DNA from: PALSA-129 sp050014595
Lineage (GTDB): Bacteria > Acidobacteriota > Terriglobia > Bryobacterales > Bryobacteraceae
NCBI GenBank assembly: GCA_050014595.1
Contig: JBEKDA010000019.1
Location: 1-64,000 of the forward strand
Direction: 5' to 3'
Length of the DNA stretch: 64,000 nucleotides
The position numbers were made by a program, and so were the translations under genes. The notes beneath the pieces are model-generated. The model made no database searches. It was not told where the DNA came from and saw only the letters and a program-made list of their open reading frames with translations. Positions 50,901 through 58,254 of the stretch are shown piece after piece; the stretch's first letter is position 1, and every line of letters begins with the position of its first letter.

Positions 50901-51446
50901 ATCGGTTACCTGCACATCAAGGCCATGGACGCGCCATCGCTCGCCAAGTTCCAGGAGGATCTGCTCGAGAACCAGGACAAGCGGGCGCTGATCATCGACG
51001 AACGATTCAACGGCGGCGGCGGCATCGACCAGGAGCTGCTGGCGATCCTCAACCAGCGCAAAGCCTACCAGTCCACGCGCAATCGCGATTCGCTCGACGT
51101 CAAACGTCCGGCCCAGGCCTTCTTCGGCCCGTTGGCGGTGCTGCAAAACGAGCGCTCGGCCAGCGATGCCGAGATGTTCCCGGAAGGGATCCGAGAGCTG
51201 GGTCTCGGGAAGATCGTCGGCGTCCCGACCATGGGCGCGGTGATCGGCACGGGATCGTTCACGCTGATGGATGGGTCGGTGCTTCGCACGCCAGGTTCGG
51301 GAGTCTTCACTTCCAGCGGCCAGAACATGGAGAACTTCGGCGTTCCACCCGACGTTTACATGGACAACACGCCGCCCGATTTCTTGAGCCATCACGACCG
51401 GCAGATCGAAAAGGCGGTCGAGGTTCTCAAGGGGGAGATGAAGTAA
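47991..51446 (+). CDS. Secreted Tricorn-like protease (S41 family) with RG-rich insertions
   Basis: 1151 residues. Signal peptide (IRRFLQATALLLLPVLAQGQ). Residues about 25-560 form propeller repeats (FSPDGQWVAFSSNREGNYD, WSPNGKWIAFVSDRTGREEI). From about 760 come the Tricorn core domains: a helical C1 (AWRVMKNRFYDANMHGANWA), MNASHTGIS with the catalytic His, a PDZ-like region (YIYKKGPADHDYVKLAAGNY) and the S41 fold with the nucleophile in NERSASDAEMF (about residue 1056). Between about 570 and 760, four glycine/arginine/alanine-rich stretches interrupt the propeller. Likely periplasmic peptide degradation. Confidence 0.92.
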   Translation: MIRRFLQATALLLLPVLAQGQVKMLRHPTYSKGKVAFSYLGDIWIANENGSGVERLTVNNARDQFPRFSPDGQWVAFSSNREGNYDVFVISAAGGEPRQLTFHSADDNVVGWTPDGKNIIFSSTRGNGAFPTVATLWEVPAAGGIERAIDTDWGAWASYSPDGSKLAFQRHPSVWSRKHYRGAYAADLWVEDLASRKFTRLGDEDYHGNLFWPMYGLNGEIFFVSNELPNEKTIKPGSPEVMKSVNNIWKISDKGGKPVQVTHHTDGNLFFPSISADGKTIVYEDNFGIWKLDTSSGKSSEIRIDVKSDFKENKTELVTLTNEAEGFSLSPSNKRAAIAVHGEIFTIPTDQGALQRVTETPWKEHSPRWSPNGKWIAFVSDRTGREEIYVSDELGKNLKKITDADCDKLAIVWAADSKTFLWTGADHKLHQVDIDTLKDDILASSPGGNIGDPQFSPDGKWISYSSTRSACSPCEADSLLRSHVWLKELASGQEHMVSGQQFMTSRGAKWTPDGKKLLFLGGQGGSSGIASTGGRGTSLLYSMAFTPLEKDPNDHDINTEAQAETEAAATAAAGGGGRGGRGGAGPAAAPTNVQVKVVWDGIERRITEVTNMAGVQSVTPSPDGHTYLFSAGGAGGGAAPAADAAGAGPGMYTIAEDGTHLTHLNTTITDNAAAGRGGRGGRGGGGFGGGGEATWARDGRSIYFMQGGGLFNLAIASGPAAADNAPAAAAGAAGGRGGRGGGGGAAAAATATATGPGPRRISFSVRMELDIPAERRQVFEEAWRVMKNRFYDANMHGANWAANKDTYESLLPYIADTEELHNLIMEMIGDMNASHTGISAGGVIPGRASQEERVQTRYPGFDMEPDASGFYKVSYIYKKGPADHDYVKLAAGNYILAVNDKELKTTDNYWKLFNILPGRKFEFLVNSKPAADGAWTISLDPLASAAQSNLQYDRWVADRKAMVDSLSNNQIGYLHIKAMDAPSLAKFQEDLLENQDKRALIIDERFNGGGGIDQELLAILNQRKAYQSTRNRDSLDVKRPAQAFFGPLAVLQNERSASDAEMFPEGIRELGLGKIVGVPTMGAVIGTGSFTLMDGSVLRTPGSGVFTSSGQNMENFGVPPDVYMDNTPPDFLSHHDRQIEKAVEVLKGEMK

Positions 51447-51484
51447 GGAAGCGGCTCCGGCATTTGGTGGGGCAGGATGTCATC

Positions 51485-51727
51485 CTGGAGTTTCTACATT
51501 TTCCAAGCTCCGTTAAGACCAACTGGTAGCGCCGGCGGTATTGCCGCCGGTGCAGCCGGACGCAGCCCGGCCCTGGAGTTTCTACATTTTCCAAGCTCCG
51601 TTAAGACCAACTGGTAGCGCCGGCGGTCTTGCCGCCGGTGCAGCCGGGCGCAGCCCGGCCCTGGAGTTTCTACATTTTCCAAGCTCCGCCAAGACCAACT
51701 GGTAGCGCCGGCGGTCTTGCCGCCGGT
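51485..51727. repeat. 88-bp tandem repeat, three units, each carrying a REP
   Basis: Units begin with CTGGAGTTTCTACATTTTCC at 51485, 51573 and 51661, exactly 88 bp apart. Each continues AAGCTCCG(TT/CC)AAGACC, AACTGGTAGCGCCGGCGGT and TTGCCGCCGG. Units 1 and 2 end in GCAGCCGG(A/G)CGCAGCCCGGCC. The third breaks off after the REP. Differences between units are few (for example GGTATTG versus GGTCTTG), so the duplications are recent. Confidence 0.85.
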
Positions 51728-51890
51728 CTTTGCCGGGCTTTTGCCCGGCAAGCCGGGCGCAGCCCGGCCGAGTCGGACCGGGCCTCCCGGCCGGTCCAAG
51801 CCCGCAGGGCGAAAGATAATAGCCCACGGCGTAAGCCGTGTGGAACCTGTCGTGAGTCCGAATAGCCCCGGAACGGGGCGTAAGACTCTG
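51728..51890. repeat. Further hairpin repeats downstream of the array
   Basis: TTGCCGGGCTTTTGCCCGGC, GGGCGCAGCCCG, GGACCGGGCCTCCCGGCCGG, CCCACGGCGTAAGCCGTGTG and AGCCCCGGAACGGGGCG form consecutive stems up to 10 bp before the stop codon of the convergent enolase-superfamily gene. No coding content in 51447-51899. Confidence 0.65.
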
Positions 51891-51899
51891 TCGCTCACA

Positions 51900-53003
51900 T
51901 CACACCGAAATCAACGGCTGACCTAACACCTCCCATCTTGGCTCCACGCCTAATCCGGGCGTCAGGGGCGCCGCCATCCGCCCATTCTGCCGCTTCGGCG
52001 CGCCCGCTGCGTTGCTTACCGTCACGTAGCTGTTGAAGTCTGTCGCGGTGAAGAGCAGTGACGGCGGCGTGGAGTGGGCCAGGTGCGCAATCGCGGCCGT
52101 GATGATGTCGCCACCCCAGGTATCCTCAATGGTCAGCGCAATGCCCAGCGAAACGCACAGATCGCGGATCTGGCGCGCCTTGGTCAGCCCGCCGACTTTC
52201 GAAATCTTCAGGTTGATCACGTCCATCGCCTGGTCGCGCACGCCTTCCACCACCATGGCGAGGCTGTCCACTACCTCATCCAGCACGAAGGGCCGGTTGG
52301 TGTGGCGCCGCACCACCAGACATTCCTGGTAACTGGCACAAGGCTGCTCGATGTAGACGTCTTCTTCGCGCACGGCGTCCACCACGCGCAGCGCCTGGTG
52401 CTGGGTCCAGCCAGTGTTGGCGTCGGCGATCAGTACGTCGCCGCGCTCGAGGCGCGCCGCCACCCGGCGGATGCGTTCAACGTCCGTGTCCGGATCGCCA
52501 CCCACTTTGAGTTGGAACCTGATGTAGCCTTCCGAGCGATAGAGCGCCACCATTTCCGCCATCCGGTCCGGGCTCTCCTGCGAGATGGCGCGGTAGAGCG
52601 GGAAGGTCTCGCCATAGCGCCCGCCCAGCAGCGTCACCACCGGCAGGCCGGCGGTTTTGCCGAGTATGTCCCAGCACGCCATATCCAGCGCCGATTTCAC
52701 GTAGGGATGGCCGCGCAGCGCGGCATCCATGTGGCCGTTCAACACGGCGAGATCGGTGGCTTCCAGGCCAATCAATTGTGGCGCCAGCTTGGCGATGCCT
52801 GCGCGCGCACCTTCGGCATATGCCGGCAGGTAGGCCGGCCCCAGAGGGCAAACCTCGCCATATCCGGTAATGCCCGCGTCGGTGTGGACGGCCACGACCG
52901 TGGAATCGAACACCTCGACGGAATTCCCACCCGACCACTTATAGCTGCCCTCGTGCAAGGGCAACTCCACTCGGTATGCTTGAATCTTCGCGATCTTAGG
53001 CAT
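51900..53003 (-). CDS. Enolase-superfamily enzyme (mandelate racemase/muconate lactonizing type), possibly hydroxyproline dehydratase-like
   Basis: 367 residues. N-terminal capping domain (IQAYRVELPLHEGSYKWSGG) and a barrel with metal ligands Asp in LIADANTG, Glu in VYIEQPC and Glu/Asp in FVLDEVVD. The catalytic lysine is in INLKISKVGG; a first Lys occurs in FQLKVGGD. The opening, KSALDMACWDILGKTAGLPV and the LTPGLGV ending resemble cis-3-hydroxyproline dehydratase/betaine-epimerase members. The last gene of the permease-containing operon, 19 bp after the cyclase. Substrate is inference. Confidence 0.83.
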   Translation of the reverse strand: MPKIAKIQAYRVELPLHEGSYKWSGGNSVEVFDSTVVAVHTDAGITGYGEVCPLGPAYLPAYAEGARAGIAKLAPQLIGLEATDLAVLNGHMDAALRGHPYVKSALDMACWDILGKTAGLPVVTLLGGRYGETFPLYRAISQESPDRMAEMVALYRSEGYIRFQLKVGGDPDTDVERIRRVAARLERGDVLIADANTGWTQHQALRVVDAVREEDVYIEQPCASYQECLVVRRHTNRPFVLDEVVDSLAMVVEGVRDQAMDVINLKISKVGGLTKARQIRDLCVSLGIALTIEDTWGGDIITAAIAHLAHSTPPSLLFTATDFNSYVTVSNAAGAPKRQNGRMAAPLTPGLGVEPRWEVLGQPLISV

Positions 53004-53022
53004 CGGTATTCATTATGCCGAA

Positions 53023-53805
53023 CTAACGGGCCACTAATGCCAGCACCCGGCAGGGGCTTCCCGACCCATTCACAATCTTGAGCGGCGGCGTCACCAGGAT
53101 GGCTCCCTTGGGCGGCAGTTGGTCCAGGTTCGTCAGGCTGGCCAGACCGAACTTGTTGCTGCCGTGCATGATGCTGTGGCACGGGAACGGCGGGTCGAAT
53201 CGATACGCCTGCCCGGCGTCGGTGCCCACGCCTTCCGAACCCCATCCGATGACATCGCGTTCCTTTGCCAGGAAGGGCGCCAGATCCGGATGCGGCCCCG
53301 GCACGTGCGAGCCGTCATCCTTCATATTCAGGAAGGCTGCCGCGTCGCGGCGCTTCGACCAGTCCGTCCGCATCAGCACCCAGGAGCCTGCTTCCACGCG
53401 GCCGTGGCGCTCCTCCCAGGCTTCCACGTGACGCGGCGTGAGCAGGAAATCCGGGTCTTGGGCAACCTGCTGTGACGCGTCGATTACGCAGGCCGGAGCA
53501 AGGAATTTCTCCACCGGAATGCTGTCGGTCGTATTGTCCGCATACTCCTTGCCCGAAACCCAATGTGCCGGCGCATCGAAATGCGTCCCGGTATGTTCGC
53601 CGCAGGAAAAATTGTTCCAATACCAGGCCGGCCCGCGGCTGTCATAGTGCGAGATCTCCTCCAGACGGAACGGCCAGGTCTTGCCGAAGTCCGGCGGCAA
53701 CTGGATAATCGGCGTTGCCGCCTCGAGCGGTTGGGTCAAGTCAATGACGCGGATCGCGCCGGCCGATAGCGCCCGCGCGAATTGTAGCAGGATGTGGTCT
53801 GGCAT
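53023..53805 (-). CDS. Cyclase-family metal-dependent hydrolase (kynurenine formamidase-like)
   Basis: 260 residues. The family motif HTGTHFDAPAHW (about residues 71-82) supplies metal-binding His and Asp, preceded by VIDLTQPLEAATP and followed by VLMRTDWSKR. The C-terminus has PCHSIMHGSNKFGLASLTNL. Members include KynB-type arylformamidase and other amide or lactone hydrolases. Coupled with a kynureninase-like aminotransferase-fold enzyme and an amino-acid permease, it suggests breakdown of an amino-acid derivative. Starts 12 bp after the permease stop. Confidence 0.88.
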   Translation of the reverse strand: MPDHILLQFARALSAGAIRVIDLTQPLEAATPIIQLPPDFGKTWPFRLEEISHYDSRGPAWYWNNFSCGEHTGTHFDAPAHWVSGKEYADNTTDSIPVEKFLAPACVIDASQQVAQDPDFLLTPRHVEAWEERHGRVEAGSWVLMRTDWSKRRDAAAFLNMKDDGSHVPGPHPDLAPFLAKERDVIGWGSEGVGTDAGQAYRFDPPFPCHSIMHGSNKFGLASLTNLDQLPPKGAILVTPPLKIVNGSGSPCRVLALVAR

Positions 53806-53817
53806 TTCGATATGCTC

Positions 53818-55200
53818 CTAAACTGGGGCGGGCCGTTTTCGCATTACCCCGAAATAGGCCACCGTCAGCCCGCCCAGCCACGGCAGCCCGGCGATCAGCG
53901 TCACGCGCATGCCTTCCACCCACCAGGTGGTCGCCATGATCGCGGCAATGGCGGCCGTCCCGGCGAGCGACCCGAACGGGTGGCCGTACATCCGTACCGG
54001 CAGCGGCGGGTGACCGGCGGCGTCCCACTTCGGCCGGAAACGCAAGTGCGTCGCGAAGATGATCAGCCACGCGTAAAGGCCGCCGAAAAGCGAGATGCCG
54101 AACAGATACACAAAGGCGCTCGAGGGAAAGAGCAGCGCCACCACGATGGCCAGCGCCAGGCCGGCGGCGGAGACCATGAGCGCCGGGACCGGCGTGCCGC
54201 GCGCGGAAACTCGCCCGAAGGCCGCCGGCGCATAACCGCCGCGGGCCAGAGAGAACATCATGCGGCTCACCAGGTAGAGATTGCAATTCATGCTCGAGGC
54301 CGCCGCCGTGATGACCACGAAGTTCACCAGGTGCGCCGCGGCGGGCACGCCGATCAATTGGAATACCTTGACGAAGGGACTGGCGGTGACGTCCGGTCCC
54401 GGTTGGATCTGGTTCCACGGCACGATGCTCATCAGCACCACAATCGCGCCCAGGTAAAAGAGAATCAGCCGCCCCACCATGGTGCGCATGGCGCGCGGCA
54501 CGGCGGTAGCGGGGTCTTTGGCTTCACCGGCCGTGACTGCCACCACTTCGGTCCCCAGGTAGCTGAAGATCACAAAGACCATGGCCATCCACACGCCGCG
54601 CCATCCGGTTGCCAGGAACCCTCCGTGCGCGGTGATGTTCGAGAAGCCCATGGCTTCCCTGCGGCCGATTCCCGCCAGCAGCGCTGCTCCAAAAACGATG
54701 AACAGAACGATGGCCACCACTTTGATCATGGCGAACCAGTATTCAAAGCTGCCGAAGCTGCCCACGCTGCGCGCATTGATGTACAACAGGGCGCAGGCGA
54801 AGCCGAGAATCCACAACCATTTTGGGATATCGGGAAACCACCACTGGCAGTAGATCGCGATGGCCGTGGCTTCCCCGCCGATGGCGATGCACTGCGCCGC
54901 CCAGTAGGTGTAACGCACCGTGAAGCCGGCCCAGGGGTGCAGGTAGATCTCCGCATACACGCCGAACGACCCGGCGGTAGGATGCGCCACCGCCATCTCC
55001 GAAAGCGCGCCCATCAATAGCAGGGTGACGACCGCGCCCATCAGGTAGCTGACGATCACGGCCGGACCCGCCGTGTGAACCGCGAGCGAACTGCCCAGAA
55101 ACAGGCCCGTCCCGATGGCCCCGCCGATGGCGATCATGGCGAGCTGTTTCGAGCTCAGTTGGCGCTTCAGTTGCTCGCCCTGCTCGATGCGGCCGCTCAT
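53818..55200 (-). CDS. Amino acid permease, APC superfamily
   Basis: 460 residues, twelve predicted helices. LAMIAIGGAIGTGLFLGSS is the helix-1 motif of the AAT/amino-acid transporter branch (GGxIGTGLF), and EAKDPATAVPRAMRTM is the conserved cytoplasmic segment before helix 7. It imports an amino acid or derivative with protons. The stop precedes the cyclase by 12 bp, and its start overlaps the class V enzyme stop by 4 bp. Specificity unknown, but the operon enzymes imply a degraded substrate. Confidence 0.93.
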   Translation of the reverse strand: MSGRIEQGEQLKRQLSSKQLAMIAIGGAIGTGLFLGSSLAVHTAGPAVIVSYLMGAVVTLLLMGALSEMAVAHPTAGSFGVYAEIYLHPWAGFTVRYTYWAAQCIAIGGEATAIAIYCQWWFPDIPKWLWILGFACALLYINARSVGSFGSFEYWFAMIKVVAIVLFIVFGAALLAGIGRREAMGFSNITAHGGFLATGWRGVWMAMVFVIFSYLGTEVVAVTAGEAKDPATAVPRAMRTMVGRLILFYLGAIVVLMSIVPWNQIQPGPDVTASPFVKVFQLIGVPAAAHLVNFVVITAAASSMNCNLYLVSRMMFSLARGGYAPAAFGRVSARGTPVPALMVSAAGLALAIVVALLFPSSAFVYLFGISLFGGLYAWLIIFATHLRFRPKWDAAGHPPLPVRMYGHPFGSLAGTAAIAAIMATTWWVEGMRVTLIAGLPWLGGLTVAYFGVMRKRPAPV

Positions 55201-56342
55201 TCCCGCACCATCAAATCCAAATTCTCGCCGAGCGCCTGGAGCGCCGTCTCGACATCTTCTAGTGTGTTGTAGACGTGGAACGCGAAACGCACGCCGTCGC
55301 GCCGCGCCGAGAGGGCGATGCCGCGGGCCGCGAGGCGGGCCACCATCGCGCCGGCGTCGCGCGAGCGCAGCACCACCAGCGGCCCGATGGTATCGGCCGG
55401 GGTCTTGCTGGAAACTCCCAGCTTCTTTGCGCCGGCCACAAAAGCGCGCGTCACACGCTCCACCTGGGCGGCCACGTTTTCCATGCCGATTTGCGTGAGA
55501 AATTCGAGCGCGGCCAGCGCCATGTAGATGTTGGGGATGGGCGGCGTGCCGCCCTCGAAGCGCCGCGCGGCCGGCGCCGGATCGAGCCGCTGGGTGTCAA
55601 ACGCGAAGACGTCGCGCTGGGCCATCCAGCTCGTCAGAGTGGGCGTGAGGGTTTCTACCAATGCGCGCCGCACGTACAGGAATCCCACACCCGGCGGCCC
55701 CAACAGATACTTCAGCGCGCCGGTCACGAAGAAGTCGACGTCCAACGCCTTCACATCCATGGGGCGGGTTCCGCAATCCTGGTAGCCGTCCAGAAACACC
55801 AGGGCGCCGCGTTCATGCGCAATTCGCGTGATGCCGGCAACGTCCGCGCGAAAGCCGTTGACGAACGAAACCTGCGTCAGCGGCACGACGCAGGTGCGCT
55901 CGTCGATCGAGCGCTCATAAAGATCCAGGGGCAGGCAATCGCCCACACCTTTCAGAAACTGAATTTCCGCTCCGCGCGGCCGTTGCGCCAGCCAGATGTG
56001 ACCCATGGTGGGGAACTCGTATTCGCCCAGCACCACGCGGTTGCGCCGGCTGAAGTCCATCGCATTGGCGATCGGGTTAATCCCTGCCGACGCGCTGGTC
56101 ACGACGGCAATTTCATCCGGCTCCGCGCCAATCAAGCGGGCGAACTCGCCGCGCAACGCTTCGTAGGCGCCCACCCAGTCGCGCCATGGGTCCATCGAGG
56201 TCCGCCAGCTTTGCGCATAGTCCTTCAGCGCGCCGTCGACCGCGTCCGACAAGGCGCCCTGCGAGCAGTTATATAGGTAGGTCTTTTCGCGCAGAAGGGG
56301 GAAGTGCGAGCGTACTGCAAGAATCTGTTGATCGGTCAGCAT
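55197..56342 (-). CDS. Class V aminotransferase-fold PLP enzyme (kynureninase/cysteine desulfurase-like)
   Basis: 381 residues. PLP lysine K211 in VTGALKYLLGPPGVGFLYVR, the Asp/His partner segment LVFLDGYQDCGTRP, and phosphate-binding VVTSASAGIN. The middle motif RFEGGTPPIPNIY is typical of the class V branch that includes NifS-like and kynureninase-like enzymes. No conserved desulfurase cysteine loop is apparent, so the reaction is more likely C-C or C-N cleavage or transamination. Leads the four-gene operon. Confidence 0.86.
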   Translation of the reverse strand: MLTDQQILAVRSHFPLLREKTYLYNCSQGALSDAVDGALKDYAQSWRTSMDPWRDWVGAYEALRGEFARLIGAEPDEIAVVTSASAGINPIANAMDFSRRNRVVLGEYEFPTMGHIWLAQRPRGAEIQFLKGVGDCLPLDLYERSIDERTCVVPLTQVSFVNGFRADVAGITRIAHERGALVFLDGYQDCGTRPMDVKALDVDFFVTGALKYLLGPPGVGFLYVRRALVETLTPTLTSWMAQRDVFAFDTQRLDPAPAARRFEGGTPPIPNIYMALAALEFLTQIGMENVAAQVERVTRAFVAGAKKLGVSSKTPADTIGPLVVLRSRDAGAMVARLAARGIALSARRDGVRFAFHVYNTLEDVETALQALGENLDLMVRE

Positions 56343-56354
56343 CGCGGTTCCGGT

Positions 56355-56841
56355 TCATTCAGTGTGCCACAGCGCGCCGCCATTCTCGACGAGGAAGAGA
56401 GTGGTCCACGGATTGGGGCAAAGCTCAAAGGCGCCTCCGCAGAGTCCTTCGCTGTCCGGATAGAGACCATTCTCGCCTTCCTGTAGAAACGCGGCGCTGA
56501 GGTCATGCTTTTCGAAAAGCGTTTGCAGCCCGCTCACTCGTACCATGCGGAAAGTCTTCTGGAAGCGCGGCAGCACATCGCGCAGCATGGCGTGGAGATC
56601 TTCCACCTCGCAGCGGCCCGTGATCGCCTCATCTGCTTCCAGGGTCGGGCTTCGGGCGGTGTTTTCCGGAGAAAGCTCCATGGTCTGGAGCGCGACAATG
56701 GGGGCACTCAATGTGGCAGGCGTTTCCCAGGACCAGGCCCAGGCAGCGCGGTCGAGAGTAGAGATAAACGTGTCGTCGCTCGTACTCCAGCCGGCCGAGA
56801 CGGAGGTTGTCGTAATAGGCCCGGTCTGTTTCGGTCGTCAT
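56355..56841 (-). pseudogene. Frameshifted, truncated radical SAM/SPASM-type gene
   Basis: From the ATG at 56841 one frame reads LEYERRHVYLYSRPRCLGLV then LGNACHIECPHCRAPD, with a CxxxCxxC radical-SAM cluster motif (ACHIECPHC), and stops at 56629. A second frame (56355-56711) carries on with CEVEDLHAMLRDVLPRFQKT and ends CGGAFELCPNPWTTLFLVEN, which resembles a SPASM-like cysteine region cut short before its last cysteines. The SAM barrel between them is missing or compressed. Two frames plus a deletion indicate a decayed gene, located 12 bp upstream of the class V enzyme it may have worked with. Confidence 0.62.
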
Positions 56842-56890
56842 TGGCTCTGCCGCATAAGAGTCCGCTAGCTCCGACGCACGCGACTGCCGC

Positions 56891-58162
56891 TCACCGCGCC
56901 AGCCAGATCAGCGGCGCGAGTCCCGCGGCGGCCAGTGCCATCAGCAGGATCAGGCTCAGGCGCCCGGTCTTCCGGTCGGACATGGAATACGCGTAGATGC
57001 CTTTCACCACGTTGTTGCTGGCCGCCGCGATCAGGATGGATATGGCGGCCACACTAACGCCCGTGGTTTTGCCCGCGGCATCGGTCATCCCCATGATGAA
57101 AGGATCGACGTCGGTGACGCCCATGAGCGCGGCCAGCGAATATACGCCGGTCTGGCCCAGATACTTCACCGCCAGGTGCGTGGCAACCAGAACGGCCACG
57201 AACAGCAGCGCGAACACCAGCGCCGCCCGCAGCTCCAGCGGGTTGCTCGGCTCGAACTCGCGCACAACTTCTCCGGCCTTCTGGTCCGGCCGGCGGCTCC
57301 AGAGCCAGCCGAGCACGATGGCCGCGCCCGCCAGCGCCAGGAACGGCACGCCCAGCACCGCGATCAGGGCGGGGCTGAAGATCAACACCAGTCCGGCCAA
57401 CCGCAAATACATCATTCCGGAAGTCACCAGGGTAACGCCGGAAAACAGGTGCGGCCGGTTCTCTCTGGCCGCGCGCCGGGCAAGCACCACCGTAGTCACC
57501 GTGGACGAATACAGGCCGCCCAGCAGCGCGGCCAGTATCACGCCGCCCTGTCCCTTGGTGAGCTTCTGGATCACGTAACTTCCGTAAGACACCGTGCTGA
57601 CAGCTACCACTACCAGCCACACCTTGGCGGGATTGATGGCGAACGGCCCGAAGCTCCGGTTGGGAAGCACGGGCAGAATGACCGCGGTCAATAAGAGGAA
57701 CTTCGTGAAGGTGAAGATCTCATCCGCGGGGACCCGTCTGGTGAGACCTTCCAGCACGGTCTTCAGCTCCAGCAGCATCATGCTGGCGACCGTCAGAGTG
57801 GTGGCGATCCAGAACTGCTCGCGGTACACCAGCGCCGCCGCCACGTACGTGGTGAGCGCCGACATTTCGGAGGTGACGCCGGCAAGTTTGGAAGCTTCCA
57901 GCTTGTTGCGGTAAGACAGCATCAGGAAGCCGCCGAGCACGGCGAAGCCCAGCATCACCGGCAACATCTGGCCCCCGGCCAGCAGCGAGATGCCGTAGCC
58001 CATGAGGCCGATCAGGGGATATGTGCGCACGCCGCCGAACGACGGGTGCCCATTCGCCGAGAGGTGTTCTTCGCGCTCCAGGCCCGTCAGGAAGGAGAGA
58101 AACAAGACCAGCGCGATCTTGAGGCCTTCCGGCGGCAGCAGTCGATAGAGGTCGGTCAACAC
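56891..58162 (-). CDS. MgtC/SapB and DUF4010 membrane protein
   Basis: 423 residues from GTG 58162. The N-terminal MgtC-like segment is recognisable (ALVLFLSFLTGLEREEHLSA, FGGVRTYPLIGLMGYGISLL). The C-terminal half is the DUF4010 membrane domain with STVTTVVLARRA and MGVTDVDPFIMGMTDAAGKT. About twelve helices. Members are linked to magnesium stress or unknown transport. Monocistronic as far as can be seen. Confidence 0.88.
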   Translation of the reverse strand: MLTDLYRLLPPEGLKIALVLFLSFLTGLEREEHLSANGHPSFGGVRTYPLIGLMGYGISLLAGGQMLPVMLGFAVLGGFLMLSYRNKLEASKLAGVTSEMSALTTYVAAALVYREQFWIATTLTVASMMLLELKTVLEGLTRRVPADEIFTFTKFLLLTAVILPVLPNRSFGPFAINPAKVWLVVVAVSTVSYGSYVIQKLTKGQGGVILAALLGGLYSSTVTTVVLARRAARENRPHLFSGVTLVTSGMMYLRLAGLVLIFSPALIAVLGVPFLALAGAAIVLGWLWSRRPDQKAGEVVREFEPSNPLELRAALVFALLFVAVLVATHLAVKYLGQTGVYSLAALMGVTDVDPFIMGMTDAAGKTTGVSVAAISILIAAASNNVVKGIYAYSMSDRKTGRLSLILLMALAAAGLAPLIWLAR

Positions 58163-58254
58163 AAAGTCTGTCTAAGCATAGCCGATAGCGCGATCATTGG
58201 CATGCCCGGCGGCGCCGCCAGATCATGGCTTTCCGGGAAAGAGCGCCGGCCGGC

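Noticed and set aside
49539..51395. 618-codon minus-strand frame opposite the Tricorn-like gene
   Set aside because: Antisense shadow of a gene with strong third-position GC bias; no domain.
51485..51727. CRISPR-like array
   Set aside because: Repeats are contiguous 88-bp units without unique spacers, and no cas genes are nearby.
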